A DNA stretch of 64,000 nucleotides from an uncultured bacterium (GCA_902780135.1 CACZEK010000010.1:120054-184053), one strand, 5' to 3'; counted from the stretch's first letter, positions 44,208 through 53,850 are shown. Translations and numbers: made by a program. Notes: a model not told the origin generated them from the sequence alone.

Positions 44208-45746
44208 TCAGTTGCCGGCCTGCTGTTCCGCGGGGACGGCGGCGGGCTGGGCGGAGTTCGACGCCGGAGCGGACGCGGATGCGCTGCCGTCTTCCAGCTT
44301 TTTGTCGATGTCTTCGCCCTTGCCTTCGTCCTGTTCCATGTCGCGGTCGCTGAACGCGTAGACGGCGGCTTCGAGCTGCGCCTTGGCGTTGGAGGCGTTG
44401 ATGACGGCGGAGAGGAGTTCGTGCTGGGCGTTGACGACGGAGCGTTCGGCCTCGTTGAGGCGTGTCACAAGCGCGCTGCCCGCCTTGTATTCGTTTTCGA
44501 CGAGGTCGCGCGTTTCCTTCGTGAGTTTGTAAATGTCGCGCGCGATGTTCGCCTTTTCGATGTTGGTCATGTAGTTGTCGTAGGCGGTGCGGACGTCGGT
44601 GACGACGGTGATCCAGGTCTGCGCGAGGGAGTAGTCGCTTTCGGCGAGGCTTGCGTAGGACTGGAGCGCGGCGAAGTAGTCGGAGAAGCCGTTGAAGATG
44701 TTCCAGCTCGCGCTGACGCCGTAGTTGAAGCTCCAGCTGCCGGACTTGCTCGTGGTGGTGCGGTCCAGGCGCGTCTGGTTCCGGCTCCAGCTGTAGCCGA
44801 GGTTGTAGTTCGCGTTGACCTTCGGGCCGAACGCCGTGAGGGATTTCCAGAAGGTGTACTTCGCCGTTTCGAGGCGGTCGCGGTACTGCTGGAGGTCGGG
44901 ACGGTTCGCGAGCGCGGAGTCGAGGTACACGGTCACGTCCGCGAGGACATCGTTTTCGGGCATCGTGGCGTCCTCGAATTCGACGGCGTCCGGGATGGTG
45001 CCGTCGGTGATGCCGAGCGTGCCGGCGAGGACGTATTTCGCGGCGCGGATGTTGTATTCGGAGCGGATCAGCTCAAGCTCGCCGTTCTTGAGCGTGATCT
45101 GGAAGTTGAGGACATCGGAGTAGAGCGCGGTCCCCGCGTCGTACTTTTCCTGCGTCTCCTTCAGCATCTTCCTGCTGTAGTCGATCGACGCCTCCGCGAT
45201 GGCTTTCTGCGAGATCGCCTGCTGGACGTCGTTGTACGCGTACGCCACGGAGCGGAGCAGAAGGCGTTTCGCGTCTTCCTGCGCGTCCTTCGCCTGGTTC
45301 AGGCTGTATTTCTGCGCGAGGATGTTCATTTCGCGTCCGAGGCTGTCGAAGATGAGCCAGGAGCCGCTGAGGGACGGCCCGACGCTCGTGTTGAACGTCC
45401 ACGGCTTCTCGCCGGAGCTGGAGGACGTGACCTTGGAGAAGCTCTGGTTGAAGGACAGACCGGCGTTCAGGGTCGGCGCGTACGAGGAGAAGCTCTGGTA
45501 GTATCTGGCGCGCGCGGAGTCGATCGAGAACTTGACGCGGAGGAAGTCCGGGTTGTTCGCGAGCGCGATCTCCCGCGCCTTTTCGAGCGTGAGAGTCTTC
45601 ATCTCTTCGGGGAAGAGGACTTTTTCCTCGTCCGGGATGTCGGTGTAGGTGGAGTGCTTGATCGCCATGGGGGGCTTGGTGTAGCTCTGGCAGCCGCCGA
45701 AAACGAGGGCGATCGGAACCGCGAGGAGGAGAAGTTTCTTATTCAT
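44208..45746 (-). CDS. TolC-family outer membrane efflux lipoprotein
   Basis: Outer membrane factor of 512 residues. Lipobox VFGGC (Cys about 19), two repeated helical-hairpin halves of the TolC family (FLRVKFSIDSARARYYQSF and later LNEAERSVVNAQHELLSAV), ending in a Ser/Ala/Pro-rich low-complexity tail. It overlaps the tetR stop by 8 nt. It gives the MacAB pump its exit duct. Confidence 0.92.
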   Translation of the reverse strand: MNKKLLLLAVPIALVFGGCQSYTKPPMAIKHSTYTDIPDEEKVLFPEEMKTLTLEKAREIALANNPDFLRVKFSIDSARARYYQSFSSYAPTLNAGLSFNQSFSKVTSSSSGEKPWTFNTSVGPSLSGSWLIFDSLGREMNILAQKYSLNQAKDAQEDAKRLLLRSVAYAYNDVQQAISQKAIAEASIDYSRKMLKETQEKYDAGTALYSDVLNFQITLKNGELELIRSEYNIRAAKYVLAGTLGITDGTIPDAVEFEDATMPENDVLADVTVYLDSALANRPDLQQYRDRLETAKYTFWKSLTAFGPKVNANYNLGYSWSRNQTRLDRTTTSKSGSWSFNYGVSASWNIFNGFSDYFAALQSYASLAESDYSLAQTWITVVTDVRTAYDNYMTNIEKANIARDIYKLTKETRDLVENEYKAGSALVTRLNEAERSVVNAQHELLSAVINASNAKAQLEAAVYAFSDRDMEQDEGKGEDIDKKLEDGSASASAPASNSAQPAAVPAEQQAGN

Positions 45747-46338
45747 GGTTGTTTTTGATACTCCGGAGGAAAAGTTGAACGACGGGAACGGGGTCGATGG
45801 CCTCGTCCCGGAAATCGCTGAGCATGCAGATGTTGTGGATGGCGCCGTTGAAGAGGATCACGGCGGCGGCGAGGTCGACGCCGAAGAATTCGCCGGACGC
45901 GACGCCGTCGCGGATGACGCCTTCGATGATCGCCTGTCGGCGCATGTAGCCGACGATGACCGGATGCGAGGAATCCTTGGGCGGGGGGACGTTCTCCATG
46001 ATCGCGCGGTGGTACTTGCGCTTCTCGCGGAACGTGCGGATGATGAAGAGCGCCATTTCGGAGAGGCGTTCGGACGCCGGCTTGCCGTTCGCGGCGATCT
46101 CCTCGAGCTTGTCGCAGAGCGCGGCGATGGAGGCGCGGGCGATGGCATACAGGATGTCGTTTTTGTCCTTGAAATAATTATAAAGGACGCCGCGCGAAAC
46201 ATTGAGGCGCTTCGCGATGTTCTCCGTGGTGAAAGCCTCCCAGCCGCCCTCGCAGAGCAGGGCGATCCCGGCGGAGCAAACGTCGCGCCGGATGGATTCG
46301 GTCATCATTTCGCGCATTTTCTGCGTGTATCTTGGCAT
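45739..46338 (-). CDS. TetR-family regulator of the efflux operon
   Basis: A 199-residue repressor. Helix-turn-helix at about 35-60, with FTTENIAKRLNVSRGVLYNYFKDK. The C-terminal part would bind an inducer. It is the first gene of tetR-tolC-macA-ATPase-macB and a perfect 7-1-7 palindrome lies 66 bp upstream of its start, so it very likely represses its own operon. The Shine-Dalgarno is weak; an internal Met at residue 8 is possible. Confidence 0.9.
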   Translation of the reverse strand: MPRYTQKMREMMTESIRRDVCSAGIALLCEGGWEAFTTENIAKRLNVSRGVLYNYFKDKNDILYAIARASIAALCDKLEEIAANGKPASERLSEMALFIIRTFREKRKYHRAIMENVPPPKDSSHPVIVGYMRRQAIIEGVIRDGVASGEFFGVDLAAAVILFNGAIHNICMLSDFRDEAIDPVPVVQLFLRSIKNNHE

Positions 46339-46403
46339 AATGAATCGCGTGTTTGAGGGGGAAGATGCTGTATTTCGGACGAATTTGACAAGGTGATTTT
46401 ATT

Positions 46404-46418
46404 GTGACACCGTGTCAC
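46404..46418. promoter_or_regulatory. palindromic operator for the TetR regulator
   Basis: GTGACACCGTGTCAC: perfect 7-bp arms around one base, the usual size for a TetR-family site, 66 bp before the tetR start. A TAAAAT box lies next to it on the minus strand. Confidence 0.75.
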
Positions 46419-46642
46419 GAACGGCATAAAAGATACACCGTCTTTGCGTGAAATCAAGAATAAAGTTCAGCGAACCGTTCGAATTTGATAAATAGTCCAT
46501 TATATTTGTTAAAAAATTCATGCGCCGCTCAACCGCGGGACCGCGCAATTCATGGGGCGGCAAACCGCCGCCGTCATGCCTCCGGAATGCGCCGTTTCCG
46601 GCGCTGCGCCGGCGCCGTCCGCGGTGTGCCGGAAGGGCAGGC

Positions 46643-46670
46643 CGGCACTGCTTCAGCGGAGGCTGTGCCG
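46643..46670. repeat. imperfect GC-rich palindrome
   Basis: CGGCAC (46643-46648) and GTGCCG (46665-46670) flank a partly self-complementary centre. Both strands read in one frame as GTASAEAVP. It resembles REP-type intergenic hairpins but only one copy is in this window. Confidence 0.45.
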
Positions 46671-46721
46671 CCCCGAAACGGGAAACACTGCCGGATTATG
46701 CGTTTTTTCGATAAAACAGAC

Positions 46722-46750
46722 TGGAAAAAAGCCGTGTTGCGTGCTACATT
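46722..46750 (+). promoter_or_regulatory. promoter of rimO
   Basis: TGGAAA at 46722-46727, 17 bp, TACATT at 46745-46750 in the context GCTACATTAT. Confidence 0.65.
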
Positions 46751-46796
46751 ATTAGAATAAAGATTTTCAATCACTCTGAACGCGGAGATTTTTCCC

Positions 46797-48200
46797 TTGA
46801 AAAAAAGCACGGAAGAACAGCGGACGCGGCCGTATCTGGTGCGTCTGGTCAGCCTCGGCTGCCCGAAAAACACGGTGGACACGGGTGTGGCCGCCGGAGC
46901 GTTGCTCGTGGACGGATTCGGACTGACCGCCGATGACGACGAGGCGGACGTGATGTGGATCAACACCTGCGCGTTCCTGCTCTCCGCCCGCAAGGAGGCG
47001 ATGGAGGAGATCCGCCGCGCCTGCGCGTGGAAGAAACGCCGCGCGGGGCGTCTGGTCGTGGTCGCCGGGTGTCTGCCGCAGTGGGACAAGGACGGCGCGG
47101 TCCGCGCCAAGTATCCGCAGGTCGACGCATGGGAAGGAATTGATTCGCCCGCCGGGATCGGCGCGGTGCTGAAACGCCTGATCGCGGAGAAGCCCGTCCC
47201 CGAACGGAAAAACGTGAAGCCGTGCTCGTGGATCTACGACGAGACGACCCCGCGTCTGCCGGTCGAATCGGAGCATTTCGCCTACCTGAAGATCGCCGAC
47301 GGCTGCTGCAACTGCTGTTCGTACTGCCTGATCCCGTCCATCCGCGGCGCGCTCCGCAGCCGTACCGTGCAGTCGGTCGTCGCCGAGGCGAAATCGCTCG
47401 CGGAGCAGGGATTCCGCGAACTCATCCTGATCGCGCAGGACACCGGGGCGTTCGGACGCGACCGGAGCAAGAACGGCAAATCCGAACTGCCGGAATTGCT
47501 CGCCGCGCTCGACAAGCTCCCCGGCGAATTCCGTCTCCGCCTGATGTACGTGCATCCGGCGTCCGTCGACGACGCCATGATCCGCGCGTTCAAAAAATGC
47601 CGCCGCCTGATCCCCCATATCGAAATGCCGGTCCAGCACGTCTCCGACGCCGTGATGACGGCGATGAACCGCCACATCACGGCGGACCGCCAGAACGAGG
47701 TGATCCGCAAGCTCCGCGAGGCGGGATTTACGATCCGCACCACGCTGATGACCGGATTCCCCGGCGAGACCGAGGCGGACTTCCAGCAGCTTCTCGACGC
47801 GGTGAAAGCCCGCGTCTTCTCCCGCATCGGCGTGTTCGCGTTCTCGCCCGAGGACGGCACTCCGGCGGCTTCCATGAAGGGGCGCGTCCCCGCGAAAACA
47901 GCGGCAGCCCGCGCCGCCATGATCGCCGCCGAACAGGAAAAGATTTCGCGGGAGACGAACCGCGCGCTGGTCGGACAGACGGTCGAGGTCATCCTCGACG
48001 AGGCCGCCGGACGCGGCCGCTGGCGCGGGCGCATGCTCATGGACGCCCCGGACATCGACCAGACGGTACATGTATCCAAGTGCCCCGCCGGGCTCACGGC
48101 GGGGATTGCCGTGCCCGTGACCATCACGCGGGCCGCCGCATACGATTTGTACGGAACCTACGAACCTGAAGGGCGTACGCCCGGAGGAAAGGCAAAATGA
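46797..48200 (+). CDS. rimO: ribosomal protein S12 methylthiotransferase
   Basis: Radical SAM enzyme (467 aa) that adds a methylthio group to the conserved Asp of ribosomal protein S12. N-terminal UPF0004 domain with SLGCPKNTVDTG, the SAM cluster motif CCNCCSYC (C-x3-C-x2-C) followed by IPSIRGALRSR, and a C-terminal TRAM domain (about 395-465). The start is TTG 46797 with GGAG nine nt upstream; no ATG or GTG fits. It overlaps pgsA by ATGA. Confidence 0.94.
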   Translation: MKKSTEEQRTRPYLVRLVSLGCPKNTVDTGVAAGALLVDGFGLTADDDEADVMWINTCAFLLSARKEAMEEIRRACAWKKRRAGRLVVVAGCLPQWDKDGAVRAKYPQVDAWEGIDSPAGIGAVLKRLIAEKPVPERKNVKPCSWIYDETTPRLPVESEHFAYLKIADGCCNCCSYCLIPSIRGALRSRTVQSVVAEAKSLAEQGFRELILIAQDTGAFGRDRSKNGKSELPELLAALDKLPGEFRLRLMYVHPASVDDAMIRAFKKCRRLIPHIEMPVQHVSDAVMTAMNRHITADRQNEVIRKLREAGFTIRTTLMTGFPGETEADFQQLLDAVKARVFSRIGVFAFSPEDGTPAASMKGRVPAKTAAARAAMIAAEQEKISRETNRALVGQTVEVILDEAAGRGRWRGRMLMDAPDIDQTVHVSKCPAGLTAGIAVPVTITRAAAYDLYGTYEPEGRTPGGKAK

Positions 48201-48799
48201 AACATCTCCCGAACGCACTCACGGTCAGCCGCATCATCCTGATCTTCTGTTTTGTGGTGCTGGCGAACTTCGACAGCGCGAACCCGACCTGCATCAAAGT
48301 CGGCGAACACGCCGCCTATGTGTGCCACGCGGTCGCCCTGATCGTGGCGTTTCTGGCGGGCATCACGGACCTGCTGGACGGCTACCTCGCCCGCAAATAC
48401 CACGTGGAAAGCGATTTCGGACGCCTGATGGACCCGCTCGCCGACAAGATCTTCATCCTCGCGACGTTCGTGATGATGCTGGACTACGGCATGATCCCCG
48501 GCTGGGTGCTGATCGTGATCCTGACGCGCGAATTCATGGTGACCGGACTGCGGACCCTGGCGTCGTCCAAGGGTGTGATCATCGCCGCCGACCGCTGGGG
48601 CAAGATGAAGACCGCCACGCAGATGTTCACGCTGGCGTTCGGCGGCGCGGCATGGATCCACCTCTTCGGGCTCGACCTCGGCGTGTCGCCCGTGACCGTC
48701 ATCTGGAAATGCCTCCAGGGCGCGGTCGTGCTCATCACGGTCGGGTCCGGGCTGCAGTATTTTGTGCGCTACCGTTCGCTGTTCAGCGGCAGCATCTGA
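48197..48799 (+). CDS. pgsA: CDP-diacylglycerol-glycerol-3-phosphate 3-phosphatidyltransferase
   Basis: Integral membrane enzyme (200 aa) that makes phosphatidylglycerol phosphate. The CDP-alcohol phosphotransferase signature D-G-x2-A-R-x8-G-x3-D-x3-D is complete (DGYLAR, then GRLMDPLADK). Several hydrophobic helices. Overlaps rimO by 4 nt. Confidence 0.94.
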   Translation: MKHLPNALTVSRIILIFCFVVLANFDSANPTCIKVGEHAAYVCHAVALIVAFLAGITDLLDGYLARKYHVESDFGRLMDPLADKIFILATFVMMLDYGMIPGWVLIVILTREFMVTGLRTLASSKGVIIAADRWGKMKTATQMFTLAFGGAAWIHLFGLDLGVSPVTVIWKCLQGAVVLITVGSGLQYFVRYRSLFSGSI

Positions 48800-48835
48800 T
48801 CTTTTTGACCCCATTTCCCGCAGGAGTTTGACCGC

Positions 48836-50167
48836 ATGCCCCAGACGATGACATACCGGACGGACGAGAACGAACGGAAGAACGTCTTCCGCGCGTATCT
48901 GGTCGGCCCGTGCATCCATCCGGCGGACCCGGCGTCCACGGCGGACGACCTGAAGGAGCTGGCGGAGCTGGTGCATACCTTGGAAGTGCCCGTCGCCGGG
49001 CAGATCGTGGCGAGCCTGAAGGCCCCGAACCCGAAGTATTACGTCGGGAGCGGCAAGGCTGAGGAGATACGCGACGCCGCGAAGGAAGCCGGGGCGAACA
49101 TCGTGATCTTCGACGTCGCGCTCAGCCCGACCCAGCAGCGCAACCTCGAACAGCTCTTCGGCATGAAGGTGATCGACCGCCAGGAGGTCATCCTGGACAT
49201 TTTTGCTTCGCGCGCGCGTACTCGCGAGGCGGTGCTTCAGGTCGAACTCGCCCGCTGCCAGTATTTCCTGCCGCGCCTGACCGGCGCCTGGACGCACCTG
49301 TCGCGCCAGCGCGGCGGCGTGACCGGGGCGCGCGGCGGCGGCGAAAAACAGATCGAATACGACCGCCGCGAACTCCGCCAGCGCATTTCCGATTTGAAAG
49401 CCGAACTCGCGGAGATACGCAAGCACCGCGGCACCCAGCGGAAAAGCCGGATGCGCGCGAACCTGCCGAACGCGGCGATCGCGGGCTACACCAACGCCGG
49501 AAAATCCACGCTGCTGAACCTGCTGACCGGGGCGGAAGCCTACGCCGCCGACCAGCTTTTCGCCACGCTCGACCCCACGACGCGCGCGCTGACGCTCCCT
49601 GACAAGACGCACCTGATCCTGACCGACACGGTCGGATTCGTGCGGCGTCTGCCGCACTCGCTGATCGAGGCGTTCCGGTCCACGCTGGAGGAGGCTGTGC
49701 TCGCCGACTTCATCGTGCTGGTGCTCGACGCGTCCAATCCGAACGTCTTCAACCACGTGGAGACTACGCTGTCCGTGCTGGGCGAACTCGGCGCGGAACG
49801 CAAGTCCATCCTCGTGGTCTGCAACAAATGCGACCTCATCACCGATCCGCTGACCCGGATCAAGCTCAAAAACTCGTTCCCGGACGCCGTGTTCATTTCC
49901 TGCCGGACCCGCGAGGGCATCGACGCGCTGCTGGAGGCGCTGTCCGCGAAGTGCGGCGGCCCCTCGGAGATATGCCGGGCGGAGATCCCGCCGGAGCGCG
50001 CCGACCTGGTGGCGCTCCTGCACGAAAAGGCGCGGATCCTGGAAAGTTCCTACCGCGACGACGGGGTGTTTGTCGCGACGGTGTCCGTGTCCGGGCGCGA
50101 ATCGGGCAGGTTCGCGCCGTTCCTGACCCCGGACGAGCCTCAACGGAATCAAACAATCAATTTGTGA
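48836..50167 (+). CDS. hflX: ribosome-associated GTPase HflX
   Basis: HflX (443 aa), which splits stalled or idle ribosomes. N-terminal domain with NPKYYVGSGKAEEI and the Gly-rich GGVTGARGGGEKQIE, then the GTPase: GYTNAGKST, FATLDPTTR, DTVGF, NKCD. GTP-site motifs are all present. CAGGAG precedes the ATG. In E. coli hflX sits with hflK and hflC; here those are 30 kb away. Confidence 0.96.
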   Translation: MPQTMTYRTDENERKNVFRAYLVGPCIHPADPASTADDLKELAELVHTLEVPVAGQIVASLKAPNPKYYVGSGKAEEIRDAAKEAGANIVIFDVALSPTQQRNLEQLFGMKVIDRQEVILDIFASRARTREAVLQVELARCQYFLPRLTGAWTHLSRQRGGVTGARGGGEKQIEYDRRELRQRISDLKAELAEIRKHRGTQRKSRMRANLPNAAIAGYTNAGKSTLLNLLTGAEAYAADQLFATLDPTTRALTLPDKTHLILTDTVGFVRRLPHSLIEAFRSTLEEAVLADFIVLVLDASNPNVFNHVETTLSVLGELGAERKSILVVCNKCDLITDPLTRIKLKNSFPDAVFISCRTREGIDALLEALSAKCGGPSEICRAEIPPERADLVALLHEKARILESSYRDDGVFVATVSVSGRESGRFAPFLTPDEPQRNQTINL

Positions 50168-50188
50168 TATAAAAACAGGAGAAACACT

Positions 50189-53100
50189 ATGAATATCAAG
50201 CGTTCCCGCATTCTGACGGCGCTCGGCCTCGCGATCCTCGCCGGGACTCTCGCCGTCCCGCAGGAGGCCGCCTCGCAGACCGCGTCGGAAGCCACCTCCA
50301 CGAGCGCGAACTGGGATGTCTTCCGTTCCGGCGGCGACAATATCGAAAAAGGCGACGCGCTCTTCGAGGCCGGAAAGTATCAGGAAGCCCTCGACGCCTA
50401 CAACAAAGCCCTGGCGGCGTTCCAGAAACTCCGCACGACCGACCCGAACTGGAACCGGTCCGTCGTGAACTACCGCATCACCATGTCCCAAAGCAAAGTC
50501 AGCTCCGCGGAACGCAAGGTCAATGAGGCGAAGGCCGCCGCGCTCGGCAAGACGCCCGCGACGTCCTCCTCCGCGAAGCCGTCCAACGAGGCGATCAACC
50601 AGCAGGCGATCGCCGAGATCGCGACGCTCCGCAGCCAGGTCGACGCCCTCAAAAAGCAGGTCGCCGCCAATCAGGCCGCCGCCGAACGCGCCAAGCAGGC
50701 GTCGGAACAGGCCGCAACGCTCACGAAAGAGAAGACCGCGCTCCAGAAGCAGGTCAAGGACCTGACCGCCGAGCTCGATGCCATGCGCGCCGCCGGAGAC
50801 GCGGAAAAGGCCGCCGAACAGGCAAAGGCCGCCGCCGACATGAAGGCGAAGCTCGCGCAGGCGGAAGAAAATCTCGCCGCCGCCCGGAAATCCGCGGACG
50901 AGGCAAAGGCGAAACTCGCCGCCGCCGAAAAGACCGCCGCCGATTCCAAGGCGAAACTTGACGCCGCCGAACGGGCGTCCATCGACGTGAAGGCGAAGCT
51001 CGCCGCAGCCGAAAAGGACGCCGAGGAGGCAAAGGCGCAGCTCGCCGCCGCTGCCGCTTCGGCCGGAGCCGCCGACGCCGGAGCGAAGGCGCTTGCCGAC
51101 GCGAACGCGAAGGTGAAGAGCCTGACCGATGAAAACGGCAAGCTTGCCGCCGACCTCGCCGCGCAGAAGACCGCCGCCGAAAAGTCCGCCGCCGAGCTCG
51201 CCGCCGCGCAGAAGGCCGCCGCCGACCGCAAGGCCGCGCTCGACACGCTTCAGTCCGCGTACAACGAGACGAAGAAATCCGAATCCGAGCTGAAGCAGAA
51301 GGCGGAAGCGTCCGCGAGGACCGCCGCCGAGCTCGCCGGGATGAAGAGCACCGTGTCCCGTCTGGAATCCGAACTCGCCGGGGCGCAGAAGAAAACGGCG
51401 GAGGTCGAGGCGGAACGCAATCAGCTGAAATCCGACCTCGCGCAGGCGCGGTCCGCCCAGCCGGACGCGGTCAAAAAGCTCGAAACCGATCTTGCCGAAC
51501 TCAAAAAGCAGAAGGAAACCGTCGACGCGGCATCCGCCGAGCTGACGAAGAAGAACGCGGCGCTGACCGAAGACGTGACCAGGCTGAGCGCGAAGAACGG
51601 CGCGCTGACCAATGAAAACAAGGCGTTGAAGGAAGCCGTCGCCGAGGCGAGAAAAGCCGCTTCCGCCGGAGCCGCGGCCGCCGCCGGAGCCGACGCGAAG
51701 GCGCTCGCCGACGCGAACGCGAAGGTGAAGACCCTGACCGATGAAAACGCGAAGCTGAAAGCGGATTTGGACGCCGCGAAGAAGGCGGTTCCCGCCGGAG
51801 CCGATGCGAAGGCGCTTGCCGACGCGAACGCGAAGGTGAAGACCCTGACCGACGAAAACGCGAAGCTGAAAGCTGATTTGGACGCCGCGAAGAAGGCGGT
51901 TCCCGCCGGAGCCGACGCGAAGGCGCTCGCCGACGCGAACGCGAAGGTGAAGACCCTGACGGACGCGAACGCGAAGCTGAAAGCGGATTTGGACGCCGCG
52001 AAGAAAGGCAGCCTGCCGATGGCGGTCCCGGTCCGTTCCGAGGCCGACGCGAAGGCGCTTGCCGACGCCGACGCCAAGGTGCAGAGCCTGACGGACGCGA
52101 ACGCGAAGCTGAAAGCTGATTTGGACGCCGCGAAGAAGACTCTGTCCGCAAGCTCCGACGCGAAGGCGCTGACCGACGCGAACGAGAAGGTGAAGAGCCT
52201 GACGGACGCCAACGCGAAACTGACCGCCGACCTCGCCGCGCAGAAGACCGCCGCGGAAAAGGCGGCTGCGGACGCCGCGAAGACCACCGGGACCCTGAAC
52301 GAAGCAAACGCGAAGATGAAAGTCCTGATGGACGAGAACGCGAAGCTGACCGCCGACCTCGCCGCGCAGAAGGCGGACAATGAAAAAGTTTCCGCCGACC
52401 TCGCCGCCGCGAAGCAGGCCGCCGAAGAGGCCGCGAACAAGCCCGTCCCCTCGGACGCCGCCGAAAAGATCGCGTCCCTGACGCAGGAAAAGGCGAAACT
52501 CCAGAACGATCTGGTCGCCGCTCAGTCCGAGCTCGACGCCGTGAAGGCGAAAGCCGAAAAGACCGCGGCGGCGTCCGTTCCCTCCGCCGCGCTTGTCGCC
52601 GCCGAAGCACGCGCATCCGATCTCGAATCCGCTGTCGCGAAACTCAATGCCGAGGTGAAGGACCTGACCGAGCAGAACAAAAAGCTCGAGGCGGGCGAAG
52701 CCGTCCGGAAATCCCTTGAGGCGGAGAACAAGTCGCTCGCCGATTCGAAGGCCGCGTCCGACAAGCAGATCGCGGACCTGAAGGCGCAGATCGCGAAATT
52801 CTCCGCGCCCGCTTCGTCCGACGCGCCAGAGCTCGCGAAGCAGAAGGAGCTGAACGCCTCCCTGACCGCCGCGAACGAAAAGCTGACCGCCGAGAAGGCG
52901 GCCTCCGCCGAAGCGCTCGCCCAGGCGAACAAGGACCTCGTGGCGGCGCAGGCGCAGCTGGAAAAGATCAAGATCGACCAGGCGTCCAACGCCGAGGTCC
53001 GCAAGCTGTCGGAATCCCTCGCCGATTCGAACGCGCTCCTGAAGAAGAGCAACGACGAGCGCGACACGCTGGCGAAGGAATCCGCCGCGTACCGGGATCG

Positions 53101-53827
53101 TTGCGAGGCGCTTCAGAACACCCTCTCCAGCCTGCTCACCCAGCAGACCGCGCTGAACGCGAAGCTCCAGCGCCTGGAGAAGGAAGTCGAACTCCGCCGC
53201 AGGGACCCGAAGGCCGCCGGCTCCGCCGAGCTCCAGGAGAAGAACGACTCCATCGCCGAACTCCTGAAGGAACGCGCCGCGTTCGACGAGGAAGTGGCGA
53301 ACCTGAAAGCCCAGCTCGACGACGAACGCGCGCTGTCCTCCCGCTACAAGAAGACCATGAACGCCGCGCGCTCCGTGGCGGAGGCCGCGATCGTCGAGTC
53401 CCGCACGCTCCGCGCCGAACTCGACACCTACCGCCGCAACGACCCGGACGCGAAGCCGGAAGTCGGCAGGACCGAGGACACCATCCCCGAGGAGCTGAAG
53501 CCGATGTTCGAGGACATCATGTCCGGCAACGCCGGGAAGACGACGCTCGTCATCGACAAGGCAAAATTCGAGGACGCCATGAAGGAGGCGCAGCGCGCCG
53601 AAAACGCGAAGGACTTCACGACCGCGCTGTGGCACTACCTGACCGCCGCCGACGCCGATCCCACGAGCTCCTCCGCGCAGCTCTCCCTGGCGCGCGTCCA
53701 CTACGCCCTGAAGCATGCCGACAACGCGCTGAAAGCCTACGAAAAGGCGCTTCAGCTGGGCGCGAAGCGCGACTCCGGGCTGGAGGAGATGCTGAAGGCC
53801 GCCCGCGGCTCTTCGGACAAGAAATGA
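50189..53827 (+). CDS. giant exported coiled-coil protein with TPR ends, 1212 aa
   Basis: Signal peptide (about 1-29), an N-terminal TPR-like unit (about 50-95, GDALFEAGKYQEALDAYNKAL), a coiled coil of nearly 1000 residues made mostly of Ala, Lys, Asp, Glu and Leu, and a C-terminal TPR-like region (about 1130-1205). Residues 501-692 contain five 37-residue repeats (core ADANAKVKTLTDENAKLKAD) that are near-identical at the DNA level. Probably a long periplasmic rod, perhaps structural or a scaffold. No named family. CAGGAG supports the start. Located between hflX and the 25-residue peptide. Confidence 0.85.
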   Translation: MNIKRSRILTALGLAILAGTLAVPQEAASQTASEATSTSANWDVFRSGGDNIEKGDALFEAGKYQEALDAYNKALAAFQKLRTTDPNWNRSVVNYRITMSQSKVSSAERKVNEAKAAALGKTPATSSSAKPSNEAINQQAIAEIATLRSQVDALKKQVAANQAAAERAKQASEQAATLTKEKTALQKQVKDLTAELDAMRAAGDAEKAAEQAKAAADMKAKLAQAEENLAAARKSADEAKAKLAAAEKTAADSKAKLDAAERASIDVKAKLAAAEKDAEEAKAQLAAAAASAGAADAGAKALADANAKVKSLTDENGKLAADLAAQKTAAEKSAAELAAAQKAAADRKAALDTLQSAYNETKKSESELKQKAEASARTAAELAGMKSTVSRLESELAGAQKKTAEVEAERNQLKSDLAQARSAQPDAVKKLETDLAELKKQKETVDAASAELTKKNAALTEDVTRLSAKNGALTNENKALKEAVAEARKAASAGAAAAAGADAKALADANAKVKTLTDENAKLKADLDAAKKAVPAGADAKALADANAKVKTLTDENAKLKADLDAAKKAVPAGADAKALADANAKVKTLTDANAKLKADLDAAKKGSLPMAVPVRSEADAKALADADAKVQSLTDANAKLKADLDAAKKTLSASSDAKALTDANEKVKSLTDANAKLTADLAAQKTAAEKAAADAAKTTGTLNEANAKMKVLMDENAKLTADLAAQKADNEKVSADLAAAKQAAEEAANKPVPSDAAEKIASLTQEKAKLQNDLVAAQSELDAVKAKAEKTAAASVPSAALVAAEARASDLESAVAKLNAEVKDLTEQNKKLEAGEAVRKSLEAENKSLADSKAASDKQIADLKAQIAKFSAPASSDAPELAKQKELNASLTAANEKLTAEKAASAEALAQANKDLVAAQAQLEKIKIDQASNAEVRKLSESLADSNALLKKSNDERDTLAKESAAYRDRCEALQNTLSSLLTQQTALNAKLQRLEKEVELRRRDPKAAGSAELQEKNDSIAELLKERAAFDEEVANLKAQLDDERALSSRYKKTMNAARSVAEAAIVESRTLRAELDTYRRNDPDAKPEVGRTEDTIPEELKPMFEDIMSGNAGKTTLVIDKAKFEDAMKEAQRAENAKDFTTALWHYLTAADADPTSSSAQLSLARVHYALKHADNALKAYEKALQLGAKRDSGLEEMLKAARGSSDKK
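51689..52264 (+). repeat. 111-bp in-frame tandem repeats in the coiled-coil gene
   Basis: Units start at 51689, 51800 and 51911 (exact 111-bp period, very few substitutions). After an insertion of about 20 bp two more diverged units start at 52043 and 52154, again 111 bp apart. The unit encodes 37 residues. Confidence 0.9.
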
Positions 53828-53850
53828 TCCCGCGCTGACAGGAGGCTGAC

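Larger units (their letters stand above)
46339..46796. other. intergenic region between tetR and rimO
   Basis: This 458-bp gap contains the operator palindrome (46404-46418), a GC-rich stretch with an imperfect palindrome (46643-46670) and the rimO promoter (46722-46750). No convincing gene; the small open frames in it are compositional. Confidence 0.75.

Noticed and set aside
51689..52264. Regular repeats as a CRISPR array
   Set aside because: Units are contiguous without spacers, keep one reading frame and encode a coiled coil; no cas gene is near.
48158..53716. An 1852-codon open frame on the minus strand opposite pgsA, hflX and the coiled-coil gene
   Set aside because: Same artefact. 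The repeats seen in it are mirror images of the coiled-coil repeats, and no ribosome binding site or family motif fits.
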